Below are positions 36,610 through 46,539 of a stretch of DNA of 64,000 nt, in pieces. The notes beneath the pieces were generated by a model. It ran no database searches. It was not told the DNA's origin and worked only from the letters and a program-made list of their open reading frames with translations. Both the position numbers and the translations under genes were made by a program. The stretch lies in assembly GCA_963787895.1 (NCBI GenBank), contig CAWBEX010000008.1:62001-126000 (forward strand), given 5' to 3'. The DNA is from Anderseniella sp963787895. Its GTDB lineage: Bacteria > Pseudomonadota > Alphaproteobacteria > Rhizobiales > Aestuariivirgaceae. Every line of letters starts with the position of its first letter. Position 1 is the stretch's first letter.

Positions 36610-37944
36610 ATGGCTGTACCTCTTCCCGAATTTGTTGAATCAGACACCGACTTGCCTCACGCTGTAGACGTCGTGGTGGTGGGCGGCGGTATAATCGGCG
36701 CCTGCACCGCTCTGGAGCTTGCCGAACGGGGCCATTCCGTTGCCCTGTTTGAAAAGGGCCGCATCGCTGGCGAACAGTCCGGACGCAACTGGGGCTGGTG
36801 TCGCCAGATGGGTCGCGACAGCAGGGAGATGCCCCTCATCGTCGAGAGCTTGAGGCTGTGGCGCGGGATGGACGAGCGCATCGGCGGGCGCACCGGCTTC
36901 AACCAGTGTGGCATATGCTACATGGAGGAGGATGAGGCAGGCCTCAGCCGGCGTGAAGAATGGGCAGAAAATAATGCCAGACCGTTTCAGATCAATTCAC
37001 GCATAGTGCGTGGAGAAGAGCTTGAACGTCTCGTACCTGGCGCAGGCAAGCGCTACAAGGGCGCGCTGTACACTGAAAGCGATGGCCGCGCCGAACCAAC
37101 TCATGCTGCACCCGCAATTGCCACCGCGGCGCGCAAGGCCGGTACAAAAATCTATACTGGTTGGGCCGTACGCGGCATTGAGACGTCAGGCGGCAGGGTG
37201 TCTGCAGTAGTGACCGAACGCGGCACTGTAAGGTGCGAATCCGTGGTCTATGCAGGCGGTGTCTGGTCGCGCCGCTTTCTGGGCAATCTCGGCCTCGATC
37301 TTCCACAACTCATCACCATGTCAAACGTGCAGGCCACCGCACCATTGGACGCCCCATACGCGGCTTCCTTTGCCGGCGGAAAATACGCAGCCCGCAAACG
37401 CGCTGACGGCGGATACACAATTGCACACAATGCAATCACTGTACCCGACATCATCCCTGCATCATTCAAATACTTTCGCGCCTTCCTGCCGGCACTGAAG
37501 GCCGAATGGCCCTATCTGAGACTGCGCATCGGCAAACGTTTTTTCACCGAAGCCATGATGGCTTCTCGCTGGCAGCTCGACCAGATCACGCCGTTCGAGA
37601 AAGTGCGCGTGCTGGACCCCGAACCCATCAACTGGATACTGGAAGATTGCCTTGGCGAACTGCAGCGCGACCATCCGGCATTCAAGGACATAAAAATCGT
37701 CAATAAGTGGGCTGGCCTTATCGACGTGACGCCAGATGCCGTTCCTGTCATCTCACCAATAGAGAAGATTCCCGGCTTCTATCTGGCCACCGGCTTCTCC
37801 GGCCACGGTTTCGGCATTGGCCCCGGTGCAGGCAGATTGATGGCTGACATCGTCACCGGCAAGCCGCCCTTGGTCGATCCTGCCCCGTTCACCTACCAGC
37901 GCATGATCGACGGCTCCAGGCTGGTCATGGAGACCGGGCTTTGA
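36610..37944 (+). CDS. FAD-dependent amino-acid oxidase/dehydrogenase (DadA-like)
   Basis: DAO-family flavoprotein of 444 residues. The dinucleotide motif VVVVGGGIIGACTALELAERG is near residues 20-40, and the C-terminal FYLATGFSGHGFGIGPGAGRLMADIV is the FAD-contact signature. There is no clear signal peptide. Likely substrates are D-amino acids, glycine derivatives or opine-like compounds; none is indicated by neighbours. It begins 42 nt after xerC and is convergent with lpdA with only 4 nt between stops. Confidence 0.85.
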   Translation: MAVPLPEFVESDTDLPHAVDVVVVGGGIIGACTALELAERGHSVALFEKGRIAGEQSGRNWGWCRQMGRDSREMPLIVESLRLWRGMDERIGGRTGFNQCGICYMEEDEAGLSRREEWAENNARPFQINSRIVRGEELERLVPGAGKRYKGALYTESDGRAEPTHAAPAIATAARKAGTKIYTGWAVRGIETSGGRVSAVVTERGTVRCESVVYAGGVWSRRFLGNLGLDLPQLITMSNVQATAPLDAPYAASFAGGKYAARKRADGGYTIAHNAITVPDIIPASFKYFRAFLPALKAEWPYLRLRIGKRFFTEAMMASRWQLDQITPFEKVRVLDPEPINWILEDCLGELQRDHPAFKDIKIVNKWAGLIDVTPDAVPVISPIEKIPGFYLATGFSGHGFGIGPGAGRLMADIVTGKPPLVDPAPFTYQRMIDGSRLVMETGL

Positions 37945-37948
37945 CTGA

Positions 37949-39346
37949 TCAGCTGTGAATCGCACGCTTGTCCACGGCAAGGGCTGCTTCTTTTACCGCT
38001 TCTGACAAGGTAGGATGAGCATGGCAAATCCTGGCCAGGTCTTCAGCAGATCCGCCGAACTCCATCAGCACCACACATTCATGAATAAGCTCGCCGGCCT
38101 GCGGACCCAAGATATGAACCCCTAGCACCTGGTCTGTCTTTGCGTCTGCCAATACCTTCACAAAACCATCGGTTGTCTGGTTGGCCTTTGCGCGGCCATT
38201 GGCCATAAACGGGAAGTTGCCTGCCTTATAGGCAATGCCTTCTTCCTTCAGCTCGTCTTCCGTCTTGCCCACTGCTGCCACTTCCGGGTAGGTGTAAACC
38301 ACACCGGGAATGATGCCATAATTCACATGACCAGCCTGGCCAGCCAGCAACTCAGCCAGTGCGACGCCTTCTTCTTCTGCCTTGTGAGCCAGCATGGCCC
38401 CGCGTACGCAATCGCCAATGGCATAAATGCCTTCGACGCTGGTTTTGTAATGATCGTCGATGATGACACGCTTGCGCTCGTCCAGCTTTACTCCAACCGC
38501 TTCCAGACCAAGGCCCTTGGTGTACGGCACACGGCCAATGGCCACCAGCACGATATCTGCATCAAGTGTTTCAGCATCACCGCCCTTGGCCGGTTCAATG
38601 CTAACCTTGACGCTGGCCTTTGTAGTGTTGGCGCCGGTCACCTTGGAACCAAGCCTGAACTCAAAGCCCTGCCGCTTCAACAGGACCCGGAACTTGTTTG
38701 CCACCTCGGAGTCCATGCCCGGCAGTATCCGGTCCAGATATTCAACTACCGTCACTTTTGCACCCAGCCTGCGCCACACCGACCCAAGCTCCAGCCCGAT
38801 CACACCGGCACCCACCACCACCAGATGTCCCGGCACCTTTTGCAGCTCCAGTGCACCAGTGGAAGATACGATCTGCGTCTCGTCGATCTCGATGCCCGGC
38901 AGTTGAGCAACATCAGATCCGGTGGCAATGCAGATGTTCTTCGTTTCAAGGACCTGTGCCTCGCCCTTTTCAGGCGTCACCTCAACCTTGCCGGCACCAA
39001 GAATCTTGCCGCTTCCGTGAAAGGCATCAATCTTGTTCTTCTTCAACAGAAACTCGATACCCTTGGTATTGCCATCGATAGCCTCGGTCTTGAACGCCAG
39101 CATCTGCTTGATGTCGGCCTTCGGCTTCGACACCTTGATGCCCATCTTGTCGAACGAGTGGCCAGCTTCTTCAAACAGCTCTGATGCGTGCAGCAGTGCC
39201 TTGGAGGGAATGCAGCCGATGTTCAGGCAGGTGCCGCCATGGGCTGCACGCTTCTCAACCACCGCCACCTTCATGCCTAGCTGGGCAGCGCGGATCGCGC
39301 CCACATAGCCGCCAGGACCCGTACCGATAACAACCAGATCGTACAT
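37949..39346 (-). CDS. lpdA: Dihydrolipoyl dehydrogenase (E3)
   Basis: FAD enzyme that reoxidises dihydrolipoamide of the 2-oxoglutarate dehydrogenase complex. It has 465 residues. The redox pair is Cys40/Cys45 (GGTCLNIGCIPSKA), and the C-terminal His-Glu pair is in HAHPTLSEAVKEA. No lipoyl domain is fused. It lies 12 nt after sucB and so belongs to the odh operon. Confidence 0.98.
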   Translation of the reverse strand: MYDLVVIGTGPGGYVGAIRAAQLGMKVAVVEKRAAHGGTCLNIGCIPSKALLHASELFEEAGHSFDKMGIKVSKPKADIKQMLAFKTEAIDGNTKGIEFLLKKNKIDAFHGSGKILGAGKVEVTPEKGEAQVLETKNICIATGSDVAQLPGIEIDETQIVSSTGALELQKVPGHLVVVGAGVIGLELGSVWRRLGAKVTVVEYLDRILPGMDSEVANKFRVLLKRQGFEFRLGSKVTGANTTKASVKVSIEPAKGGDAETLDADIVLVAIGRVPYTKGLGLEAVGVKLDERKRVIIDDHYKTSVEGIYAIGDCVRGAMLAHKAEEEGVALAELLAGQAGHVNYGIIPGVVYTYPEVAAVGKTEDELKEEGIAYKAGNFPFMANGRAKANQTTDGFVKVLADAKTDQVLGVHILGPQAGELIHECVVLMEFGGSAEDLARICHAHPTLSEAVKEAALAVDKRAIHS

Positions 39347-39358
39347 AAAGACTACCTC

Positions 39359-40591
39359 TTACAGATCAAGCACAAGACGTTCGGGATCCTCCAGAGAATC
39401 CTTTACCCGCACCAGGAATGTCACAGCTTCCTTGCCGTCGACAATGCGGTGATCATAGGACAGCGCCAGATACATCATTGGCCGGATCTTGATCTCGCCG
39501 TTGACCGCTACTGGCCGGTCCTGGATCTTGTGCATGCCCAGTATCCCCGACTGCGGAGCATTGAGAATCGGGGTCGACATGAGCGACCCATACACCCCGC
39601 CATTGGAAATCGTGAAAGTGCCGCCCTGCATGTCGGCCATGGAAAGCATACCGTCACGCGCCAACAAACCCAGTCGCCCGATCTCTTTCTCAATCTCTGC
39701 AATCGTCATCTGGTCTGCATCGCGCACCACCGGCACCACGAGGCCCTTGTCTGTTCCCACAGCAACCCCGACATGACAGAAATTCTTGTAGACGATGTCA
39801 GTACCATCAATCTCGGCATTGACCGCCGGTATCTCTTTCAATGCATGGCAAACCGCCTTGGCGAAGAAGCCCATGAAGCCAAGCTTCACACCGTGCTTCT
39901 TCTCGAACAGCTCCTTGTATTTCTTGCGCAACTCCATCACCGCGCTCATGTCCACTTCATTGAAAGTGGTCAGCATGGCTGCCGTGTCCTGGGCGTCCTT
40001 CAGGCGTCTGGCAATGGTCTGCCGCAACCTGGACATCTTTACCCGCTCTTCGCGCGGTGCATCAGTGTCCGGGGATGGTTCGCGCGCAGCCGCAGGCGCA
40101 GCAGGCTTGGCAGCGGTTCCTTTTTCAAGCGCATCCAGCACATCGCCTTTGAGCACCTGCCCACGCTTGCCGGAGCCTTCAACCTGATCAGCACTCATTC
40201 CCCTTTCAGCCAGCATCTTTGTGGCTGACGGAGAGGCAGGCACGCCGGGCTTGCCCCCAGCCGGTGCAGCTTTTGCAGTTGGCGAAGGGGCAGACGTGAC
40301 CGTTTCAGCCTTTGCCGGGTTTGCTGCCGCAGCTACCGGCGCCGTTACGCCAGAGCCTTCCACTACGGTGCCAAGCAACGCACCTACCTCGACGCTGTCA
40401 CCTTCGCCGGCAAGTATTTCGCCCATGACGCCAGCTGCCGGCGCCGGCACTTCCACCGTTACCTTGTCAGTCTCCAGTTCGACCAGCGGCTCATCAACTG
40501 CGATCGGGTCACCCGGCTTCTTGAACCATTGCCCGATTGTTGCTTCTGTTACCGACTCGCCCAGCGTTGGCACCCGGATCTCGTTCGACAT
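39359..40591 (-). CDS. sucB: 2-oxoglutarate dehydrogenase E2 (dihydrolipoyl succinyltransferase)
   Basis: Core acyltransferase of the 2-oxoglutarate dehydrogenase complex. It has 410 residues: a lipoyl domain with the modified Lys in ETDKVTVEVPA, an Ala/Pro linker, a peripheral-subunit-binding domain (around SPSATKMLAERGMSADQVEGSGKRG), and the catalytic domain ending in YDHRIVDGKEAV with the active-site His. Placed between sucA and lpdA. Confidence 0.98.
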   Translation of the reverse strand: MSNEIRVPTLGESVTEATIGQWFKKPGDPIAVDEPLVELETDKVTVEVPAPAAGVMGEILAGEGDSVEVGALLGTVVEGSGVTAPVAAAANPAKAETVTSAPSPTAKAAPAGGKPGVPASPSATKMLAERGMSADQVEGSGKRGQVLKGDVLDALEKGTAAKPAAPAAAREPSPDTDAPREERVKMSRLRQTIARRLKDAQDTAAMLTTFNEVDMSAVMELRKKYKELFEKKHGVKLGFMGFFAKAVCHALKEIPAVNAEIDGTDIVYKNFCHVGVAVGTDKGLVVPVVRDADQMTIAEIEKEIGRLGLLARDGMLSMADMQGGTFTISNGGVYGSLMSTPILNAPQSGILGMHKIQDRPVAVNGEIKIRPMMYLALSYDHRIVDGKEAVTFLVRVKDSLEDPERLVLDL

Positions 40592-40639
40592 GTCATCCGT
40601 CCTTCAAACTGTTACAGGCGCGATTTACCGATCGCGGCA

Positions 40640-43603
40640 TCAAATCTTGTTATTGCCAAGGGCGGTATCAAGAAACGCACCCAGTTCTTTCAGATGCCTG
40701 CTCATCAGGCCGGTTGCCGTAGAAGCAGATGCAGGCCGGCCGGCATAGCTCGGTCGACGGTGTTTTGCTTCAATGCGCGTAAGCACCCATTCCATGTAGG
40801 GTTGAATGAAGGTCCAGGAACCCATGTTCTGCGGTTCTTCCTGGCACCAGACAATTTCGGCGTCCTTGAAACGCGCAAGTTCGTTGACCAGCGCCTTGGC
40901 AGGAAACGGGTACAGCTGCTCAACACGCATCAGATAAACATCATTGATACCGCGCTGCTCCCGCTCCTCGAGCAGATCATAATAGACCTTGCCTGTACAC
41001 AGCACGACGCGCCGGATCTTCTCGTCCTTGACCAGCTTGATGGGCGAGTCCTTCTGATACTCTGCATCGTCCCAAAGCACCCTGTGGAAAGAGGAGTTTG
41101 AACCCAGTTCCTCCATTGTCGAGACGCACCTCTTGTGGCGCAAAAGCGACTTCGGAGTCATCAGGATGAGCGGCTTGCGGAAGTCGCGGCTCATCTGGCG
41201 GCGCAGAATGTGGAAATAGTTCGCAGGCGTGGAGCAGTTTGCCACCTGCATGTTGTCTTCGGCACACATCTGCAGGAAGCGCTCAAGCCTGGCTGAGGAG
41301 TGTTCTGGCCCCTGCCCTTCATACCCGTGCGGCAAAAGGCAAACCAGACCCGACATGCGCAGCCACTTGCGCTCACCCGACGACAGGAACTGGTCGAACA
41401 CCACCTGCGCACCGTTGGCAAAGTCTCCAAACTGGGCTTCCCAAAGCACCAGTGTTCCCGGCTCCGCCAGTGAATAGCCATACTCAAAGCCCAGCACAGC
41501 CTCTTCCGACAACATCGAGTTGATGATCTCGAAGTTGTCTGTCTTCTGCCCCGTGATGTGCTTCAGCGGTGAGTACCGCCGTTCACTCTGTTGATCGATC
41601 CACACCGCATGGCGTTGCGAGAACGTGCCGCGCTCAACGTCCTGCCCGGACAGCCTGATGCGGCTGCCATCGTTTAACAGGGAAGCGAATGCAAGCGCCT
41701 CTGCCGTGGCCCAGTCCAGACCCTCGCTGGTTTCAATCAGCTTCATGCGTCCGTCGATGACCCGCTTCAGCGTGCGGTGGATGTTGAAGTCCCCCGGTAC
41801 AGAATAAAGCTTCTTCCCGAGCTGCTTCAGGGTCTTTTCGCTGACGCCGGTTTTGCCTCGCCTGGGATCATCATCAAGCTTGGTTGTCTTCAACCCCGCC
41901 CAGCGGCCATCCAGCCAGTCAGCCTTGTTTGGCTTGTAGTTGTCCGATACCTCGAAATCATCTTCAAGGCGCGCGCGGAAGGCCGCCTTCATTTGCGTAT
42001 ACTCATCCTCGCTCATCGTGCCTTCGTTGATGAGCCTTTCTGCATACAGTTGCGCTACTGGACGATGTTTGGCGATGCGTTGATACATGACAGGCTGCGT
42101 GAACGCAGGCTCATCCGCTTCGTTATGACCAAAGCGTCGATAGCAGAACATGTCGATGACAACAGGATGCCCAAATGTCTGACGGAACTCTGTAGCGATC
42201 TTTGCCGCATACACCACGGCTTCGGGATCATCCCCGTTGACGTGGAAAATGGGAGCCTCGATCATCTTTGCAACATCAGATGGATAAGGGCTTGACCTCG
42301 CCCAGATCGGGCTGGTGGTAAAGCCGATCTGATTGTTTATGATGAAGTGCAACGATCCGCCGGAGCGGTGGCCTTTCAGGCCTGACAGCCCAAAGCATTC
42401 TGCAACCACGCCCTGGCCCGCAAACGCGGCATCGCCATGGATCAGCAATGGAATGACCTTCGCCCGGTCACGACCGAGTTGGTCCTGTTTGGCCCGGGCC
42501 TTGCCCAGCACCACCGGATCGACGATCTCCAGGTGCGACGGGTTTGCCGTCAGCGACAAATGGACCTTGTTGCTGTCAAACTCGCGGTCTGACGAAGAGC
42601 CCAGGTGATACTTCACATCACCAGAACCTTCGACCTCATCCGGCGTCGACGAGCCACCCTTGAACTCATGGAAAATTGCCGTGTATGGCTTGCCCATCAC
42701 ATTGGCGAGCACATTCAGACGCCCGCGGTGTGCCATGCCCAGCACGATCTCGGCAACACCCATGTTTCCGCCGCGCTTGATCACTTGTTCCAGCGCCGGC
42801 ACGAGGAACTCACCACCATCCAGCCCGAAGCGCTTCGTGCCGGTGTATTTCACGTTCAGATAGGCCTCAAAACCTTCCGATTCTATCAGCTTGTTGAGGA
42901 TCGCCTTCTTGCCCTCGGCGGTAAATTCGATGGACTTGCCCGCACCTTCGATACGCTCCTGGATCCAGGCCTTGTGGCGAGGGTCCGACATATGCATGAA
43001 TTCGACAGCCATGGTCGAGCAATAGGTGGTCTGGAGTATCGCAATGATCTGCCGGATCGTGGCTCGTTCCAGCCCCAGCACATTGTCGATGAAAATCTCG
43101 CGATCCATGTCGTCGGGACCAAAACCATAGGATGCGGGATCAAGCTCCGGGTGTGGTTGCTTTTCTCGCAGGTTCAAGGGGTCTAGATCCGCGATCAAGT
43201 GGCCACGCATGCGATATGCGCGGATCATCATAAGCGCGCGCACTGAATCCAGCGTCGCCTTGCGCAAACTTTCCAGATCAAGCGGTGCATCGCCTGTGGC
43301 AGCCTTTCCAGCCAGCTTTCCACCTATCGCCTGCTCTACCGCAGGCCAATTGCCATCCAGCGCAGACACCATCTCGCCATTGAGCGGTTGCGGCCAGTCA
43401 GCCCGCGCCCAGCTTGGCCCCTCAGCTGTCTTGGCGACCGTTTCACGATCATCGCCGAGAGCATCAAAGAATGCCCGCCATCCCTCATCAACGGATCCGG
43501 GGTCGCGCTCATATGATGCTTGTAACTGTTCAATGAATTGGGCGTTGCCGCCATACAGAAAGGACGTTTGTTCGAAAACGTCGTTGGCGTCTGTTTTGGC
43601 CAT
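40640..43603 (-). CDS. sucA: 2-oxoglutarate dehydrogenase E1
   Basis: Thiamine-diphosphate-dependent decarboxylase of the complex. It has 987 residues. The N-terminal E1-type tail (FLYGGNAQFIEQLQASYERDP) and the HGDAAFAGQGVVAE and NNQIGFTTSP segments of the cofactor site are present. GGGAAGGTGAC precedes the ATG. It opens the sucA-sucB-lpdA unit; a candidate promoter and an operator-like palindrome lie upstream. Confidence 0.98.
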   Translation of the reverse strand: MAKTDANDVFEQTSFLYGGNAQFIEQLQASYERDPGSVDEGWRAFFDALGDDRETVAKTAEGPSWARADWPQPLNGEMVSALDGNWPAVEQAIGGKLAGKAATGDAPLDLESLRKATLDSVRALMMIRAYRMRGHLIADLDPLNLREKQPHPELDPASYGFGPDDMDREIFIDNVLGLERATIRQIIAILQTTYCSTMAVEFMHMSDPRHKAWIQERIEGAGKSIEFTAEGKKAILNKLIESEGFEAYLNVKYTGTKRFGLDGGEFLVPALEQVIKRGGNMGVAEIVLGMAHRGRLNVLANVMGKPYTAIFHEFKGGSSTPDEVEGSGDVKYHLGSSSDREFDSNKVHLSLTANPSHLEIVDPVVLGKARAKQDQLGRDRAKVIPLLIHGDAAFAGQGVVAECFGLSGLKGHRSGGSLHFIINNQIGFTTSPIWARSSPYPSDVAKMIEAPIFHVNGDDPEAVVYAAKIATEFRQTFGHPVVIDMFCYRRFGHNEADEPAFTQPVMYQRIAKHRPVAQLYAERLINEGTMSEDEYTQMKAAFRARLEDDFEVSDNYKPNKADWLDGRWAGLKTTKLDDDPRRGKTGVSEKTLKQLGKKLYSVPGDFNIHRTLKRVIDGRMKLIETSEGLDWATAEALAFASLLNDGSRIRLSGQDVERGTFSQRHAVWIDQQSERRYSPLKHITGQKTDNFEIINSMLSEEAVLGFEYGYSLAEPGTLVLWEAQFGDFANGAQVVFDQFLSSGERKWLRMSGLVCLLPHGYEGQGPEHSSARLERFLQMCAEDNMQVANCSTPANYFHILRRQMSRDFRKPLILMTPKSLLRHKRCVSTMEELGSNSSFHRVLWDDAEYQKDSPIKLVKDEKIRRVVLCTGKVYYDLLEEREQRGINDVYLMRVEQLYPFPAKALVNELARFKDAEIVWCQEEPQNMGSWTFIQPYMEWVLTRIEAKHRRPSYAGRPASASTATGLMSRHLKELGAFLDTALGNNKI

Positions 43604-43689
43604 GTCACCTTCCCTTTGACCGTTTCGGCCCCAGGGATCCTTGAGTGGATTGCAGTGCGCACCGTTTAGATTGAACGTTGCTGCAAGGC

Positions 43690-43717
43690 AACATAGACCT
43701 ATTTACAATGCAATCAA
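43690..43717 (-). promoter_or_regulatory. Candidate sucA promoter
   Basis: On minus, TTGATT, a 16-nt spacer and TATGTT form a sigma70-type pair about 90-110 nt before sucA, just downstream of the palindrome at 43734-43749. Confidence 0.4.
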
Positions 43718-43733
43718 CCCATAGCGGGCATAC

Positions 43734-43749
43734 TTGACGTGAACGTCAA
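43734..43749. promoter_or_regulatory. Operator-like palindrome upstream of sucA
   Basis: TTGACGTGAACGTCAA is a 7-bp perfect inverted repeat around 2 bases, about 130 bp before sucA and next to the candidate promoter. Its form resembles operators of MerR-family regulators of acyl-CoA metabolism (the LiuR type). Identity of the regulator is an inference. Confidence 0.5.
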
Positions 43750-43840
43750 TATTTATGGCGACAGTTGAACGAATTGCCCACAAGGCGACATGAAACCGAA
43801 CTTGCAAGACCCGCAGCACCTGCTCAATGCAATGGCGCTC

Positions 43841-44743
43841 TCAACCCTCGATTGCCTTCAGAACGGCTTGTCCGAGGCCCGCAGGCGAATCCGAAACAAC
43901 GATCCCGGCAGACCTCATCGCCTCGATCTTGTCTTGAGCACCACCCTTGCCGCCAGATATCACCGCCCCGGCGTGACCCATGGTGCGGCCCGGAGGCGCA
44001 GTGCGCCCGGCAATGAACCCGGCAACAGGCTTCTTGCGACCCTTCTTTGCTTCATCTGCCAGGAACTGTGCTGCATCTTCTTCTGCAGACCCGCCAATTT
44101 CACCGATCATGATGATGGACTTTGTGGCTTCATCAGCCAGGAACATCTCCAGCACGTCGATAAACTCGGTACCCTTGACCGGATCACCGCCAATGCCTAC
44201 GGCTGTTGTCTGGCCGAGCCCGGCATTTGTTGTCTGGAAAACCGCTTCATAGGTCAATGTGCCGGAACGCGACACAACTCCTACAGACCCCTTCGAGAAA
44301 ATGTTGCCCGGCATGATGCCGATCTTGCATTCATCGGGTGTGAGAATCCCTGGGCAGTTCGGCCCAACCAGCCGTGACTTCGACCTGTCGAGTTTCGCTT
44401 TAACTTTCACCATATCCATCACTGGCACACCTTCGGTGATGCAGACGATAAGTGGAATTTCCGCGTCAATGGCCTCAATGATCGCCGCACCAGTACCTGC
44501 CGGTGGCACATATACAACCGTGGCGTTGGCACCGGTCTTCTCCTTGCCTTCAGCAACGCTGGCAAACACCGGCAACGCTTCGCCGCCTTTGCCGTGCCAC
44601 GTCTCGCCGCCCTTCTTGGGGTGAATGCCGCCAACCATTTTCGTACCGTGATAGGCAAGTGCCTGTTCGGTGTGAAAAGTGCCTGTTTTGCCGGTCAGCC
44701 CCTGCACCAGCACTTTGGTGTTCTTGTCAATGAGAATGGACAT
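43841..44743 (-). CDS. sucD: Succinyl-CoA ligase alpha subunit
   Basis: CoA-binding, phosphohistidine-bearing subunit converting succinyl-CoA to succinate with ATP/GTP formation. It has 300 residues. The active His is in GRTMGHAGAVIS; the CoA-binding QGLTGKTGTFHTEQ is at the start. Unusually it is separated from sucC by an unrelated gene encoding a secreted protein, 14 nt upstream of it. Confidence 0.98.
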   Translation of the reverse strand: MSILIDKNTKVLVQGLTGKTGTFHTEQALAYHGTKMVGGIHPKKGGETWHGKGGEALPVFASVAEGKEKTGANATVVYVPPAGTGAAIIEAIDAEIPLIVCITEGVPVMDMVKVKAKLDRSKSRLVGPNCPGILTPDECKIGIMPGNIFSKGSVGVVSRSGTLTYEAVFQTTNAGLGQTTAVGIGGDPVKGTEFIDVLEMFLADEATKSIIMIGEIGGSAEEDAAQFLADEAKKGRKKPVAGFIAGRTAPPGRTMGHAGAVISGGKGGAQDKIEAMRSAGIVVSDSPAGLGQAVLKAIEG

Positions 44744-44757
44744 GACGTTCCTTCCTG

Positions 44758-45339
44758 CTATCTGGAAACGATTGTAACGGTCACGAGGCCATCTGCATCG
44801 GTCCGCGAAACTTTGTTGAACAAAAACACCTTGAACTTTTCGTTGCCGCCAGCCCAGGTCGTCGTTGTGACACTGCCCTCTTGTACGCCGGATGAAACCG
44901 GTTCCTTGCCTACGAGCTTCTGCAAATTTTGCGCGACTTCCTCGGGCATGTGTTCATCACCCAGCACCATCGTGCATGAAGTCGCCGTGCCATTGGAAAA
45001 ATCGGGAAACTGCTTGCCAAGCGCACCATCGACGTCTCTCTGTGTCAGGCCAACACGGTAGAAAACCTCACCAATCTGCATGTCCCAGCCCTTGAAATAA
45101 CTGAACTGGTCAGGCGTACCAAAGGCGGTCATTTCGCTGGGTGAAAGGAACTTCCAACCCAGTTCCAGTGCCATGTCTTCAATCGCTTTGGTACTCGGTA
45201 CCTTGCTGTAGCAGACCTGGTTGAACACCGACACGGGGTCCAGCCCGTCGGAGCCCTCAGCCGCAACGCCCTGCACGGCGGGAACCAGGCTCGCGAGTGC
45301 CGCAACTGCAATCAGTTTCATGCTGGATTGACAAGCCAC
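44758..45339 (-). CDS. Secreted protein of unknown function between sucC and sucD
   Basis: Unrecognised exported protein, up to 193 residues. A GTG at 45339 has GAGG just upstream, within the sucC stop region; an ATG at 45321 is the alternative. Either gives a signal peptide (MKLIAVAALASLVPAVQGVAA). The mature part is about 165 residues with two cysteines (in NQVCYSK and ATSCTMV) that could form a disulfide. It contains no membrane segment. It lies 6 nt after sucC and 14 nt before sucD, so it is transcribed with both. Why a periplasmic protein sits inside a cytosolic enzyme operon is not evident. Confidence 0.78.
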   Translation of the reverse strand: MACQSSMKLIAVAALASLVPAVQGVAAEGSDGLDPVSVFNQVCYSKVPSTKAIEDMALELGWKFLSPSEMTAFGTPDQFSYFKGWDMQIGEVFYRVGLTQRDVDGALGKQFPDFSNGTATSCTMVLGDEHMPEEVAQNLQKLVGKEPVSSGVQEGSVTTTTWAGGNEKFKVFLFNKVSRTDADGLVTVTIVSR

Positions 45340-45345
45340 TTCGCC

Positions 45346-46539
45346 TCAGCCCTTCACAGCTTTGACGATCTTTTGCGCCGCATCATCAAGGTCGTCAGCG
45401 GCAATCACATTCAGCCCGCTTTCATTGATGATCTTCTTCCCGAGGTCCACATTGGTGCCCTCCAATCGCACAACCAGTGGCACTTTGAGACCAACTTCCT
45501 TTACTGCAGCTACAACACCCTCTGCGATCACGTCACAGCGCATGATGCCGCCGAAAATATTGACAAGTATGCCCTTCACATTGGGGTCAGAAGTGATGAT
45601 CTTGAATGCCGCCGTCACCTTCTCGGTAGTAGCACCACCACCCACGTCGAGGAAGTTGGCAGGTTCAGCTCCATACAGCTTGATGATGTCCATGGTAGCC
45701 ATGGCAAGGCCGGCGCCGTTGACCATGCAGCCAATGTCGCCATCCAGCGCAATGTAGGCGAGGTCATACTTCGAAGCCTCGATCTCCTTGTCGTCCTCTT
45801 CTGTGAGGTCACGCAGCTTCGCCAGTTCCGGGTGGCGGAACTCGGCATTGCCGTCGAACGAAACCTTGGCGTCCAGCACACGCAGATGACCGTCGCCCAG
45901 AATGCACAACGGGTTGACTTCCAGCAAGCTCATGTCGCTTTCCGTGAACGCCTTGTACAGCGTCGGAAATAGCGACTTGGCATCTTCGGCTGCGGCACCA
46001 TCCAGTTTGAGGCCAGACACCAGTGTTGCCACGTCTACATCCGTCATTCCTGCTTCCGGATCGATCGCCAGATTGATGATCTTTTCCGGTGTATCTGCAG
46101 CCACCGCCTCAATATCCATGCCACCTTCCGTTGAAACCACGAAAGCCGGGCGCCCGACCGCACGATCCACGAGAATCGATAGATAAAGCTCCTTCCTGAT
46201 ATCGGCTCCATCTTCGATGTAGAGCCTGTTCACCTGCTTGCCTTGCGGGCCGGTCTGCTTTGTCACAAGCGTATTGCCCAGCATCTGCTTTGCATTGCTG
46301 ACGACATCTTCAACCGACTTCACTACCCGCACACCGCCTGCAGCATCAGCTCCAAGTTCCTTGAACCGGCCCTTGCCGCGCCCGCCAGCATGGATCTGCG
46401 ACTTCACCACCCACACCGGACCAGGCAGAGACTTGGCGGCAGCTTCTGCCTCTTCGGCCTTCATAATGGCCACACCGTCAGATACCGGAACCCCGAAAGT
46501 CTTCAGCAGGGCCTTGGCCTGATATTCATGAATATTCAT
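45346..46539 (-). CDS. sucC: Succinyl-CoA ligase beta subunit (ADP-forming type)
   Basis: ATP-grasp subunit of succinyl-CoA ligase, 397 residues. MNIHEYQAKALLKTFGVPV and the KSQIHAGGRGKGRF loop are diagnostic, as is the C-terminal GGIMRCDVIAEGVV. It lies 121 bp after mdh in the same direction. Confidence 0.98.
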   Translation of the reverse strand: MNIHEYQAKALLKTFGVPVSDGVAIMKAEEAEAAAKSLPGPVWVVKSQIHAGGRGKGRFKELGADAAGGVRVVKSVEDVVSNAKQMLGNTLVTKQTGPQGKQVNRLYIEDGADIRKELYLSILVDRAVGRPAFVVSTEGGMDIEAVAADTPEKIINLAIDPEAGMTDVDVATLVSGLKLDGAAAEDAKSLFPTLYKAFTESDMSLLEVNPLCILGDGHLRVLDAKVSFDGNAEFRHPELAKLRDLTEEDDKEIEASKYDLAYIALDGDIGCMVNGAGLAMATMDIIKLYGAEPANFLDVGGGATTEKVTAAFKIITSDPNVKGILVNIFGGIMRCDVIAEGVVAAVKEVGLKVPLVVRLEGTNVDLGKKIINESGLNVIAADDLDDAAQKIVKAVKG

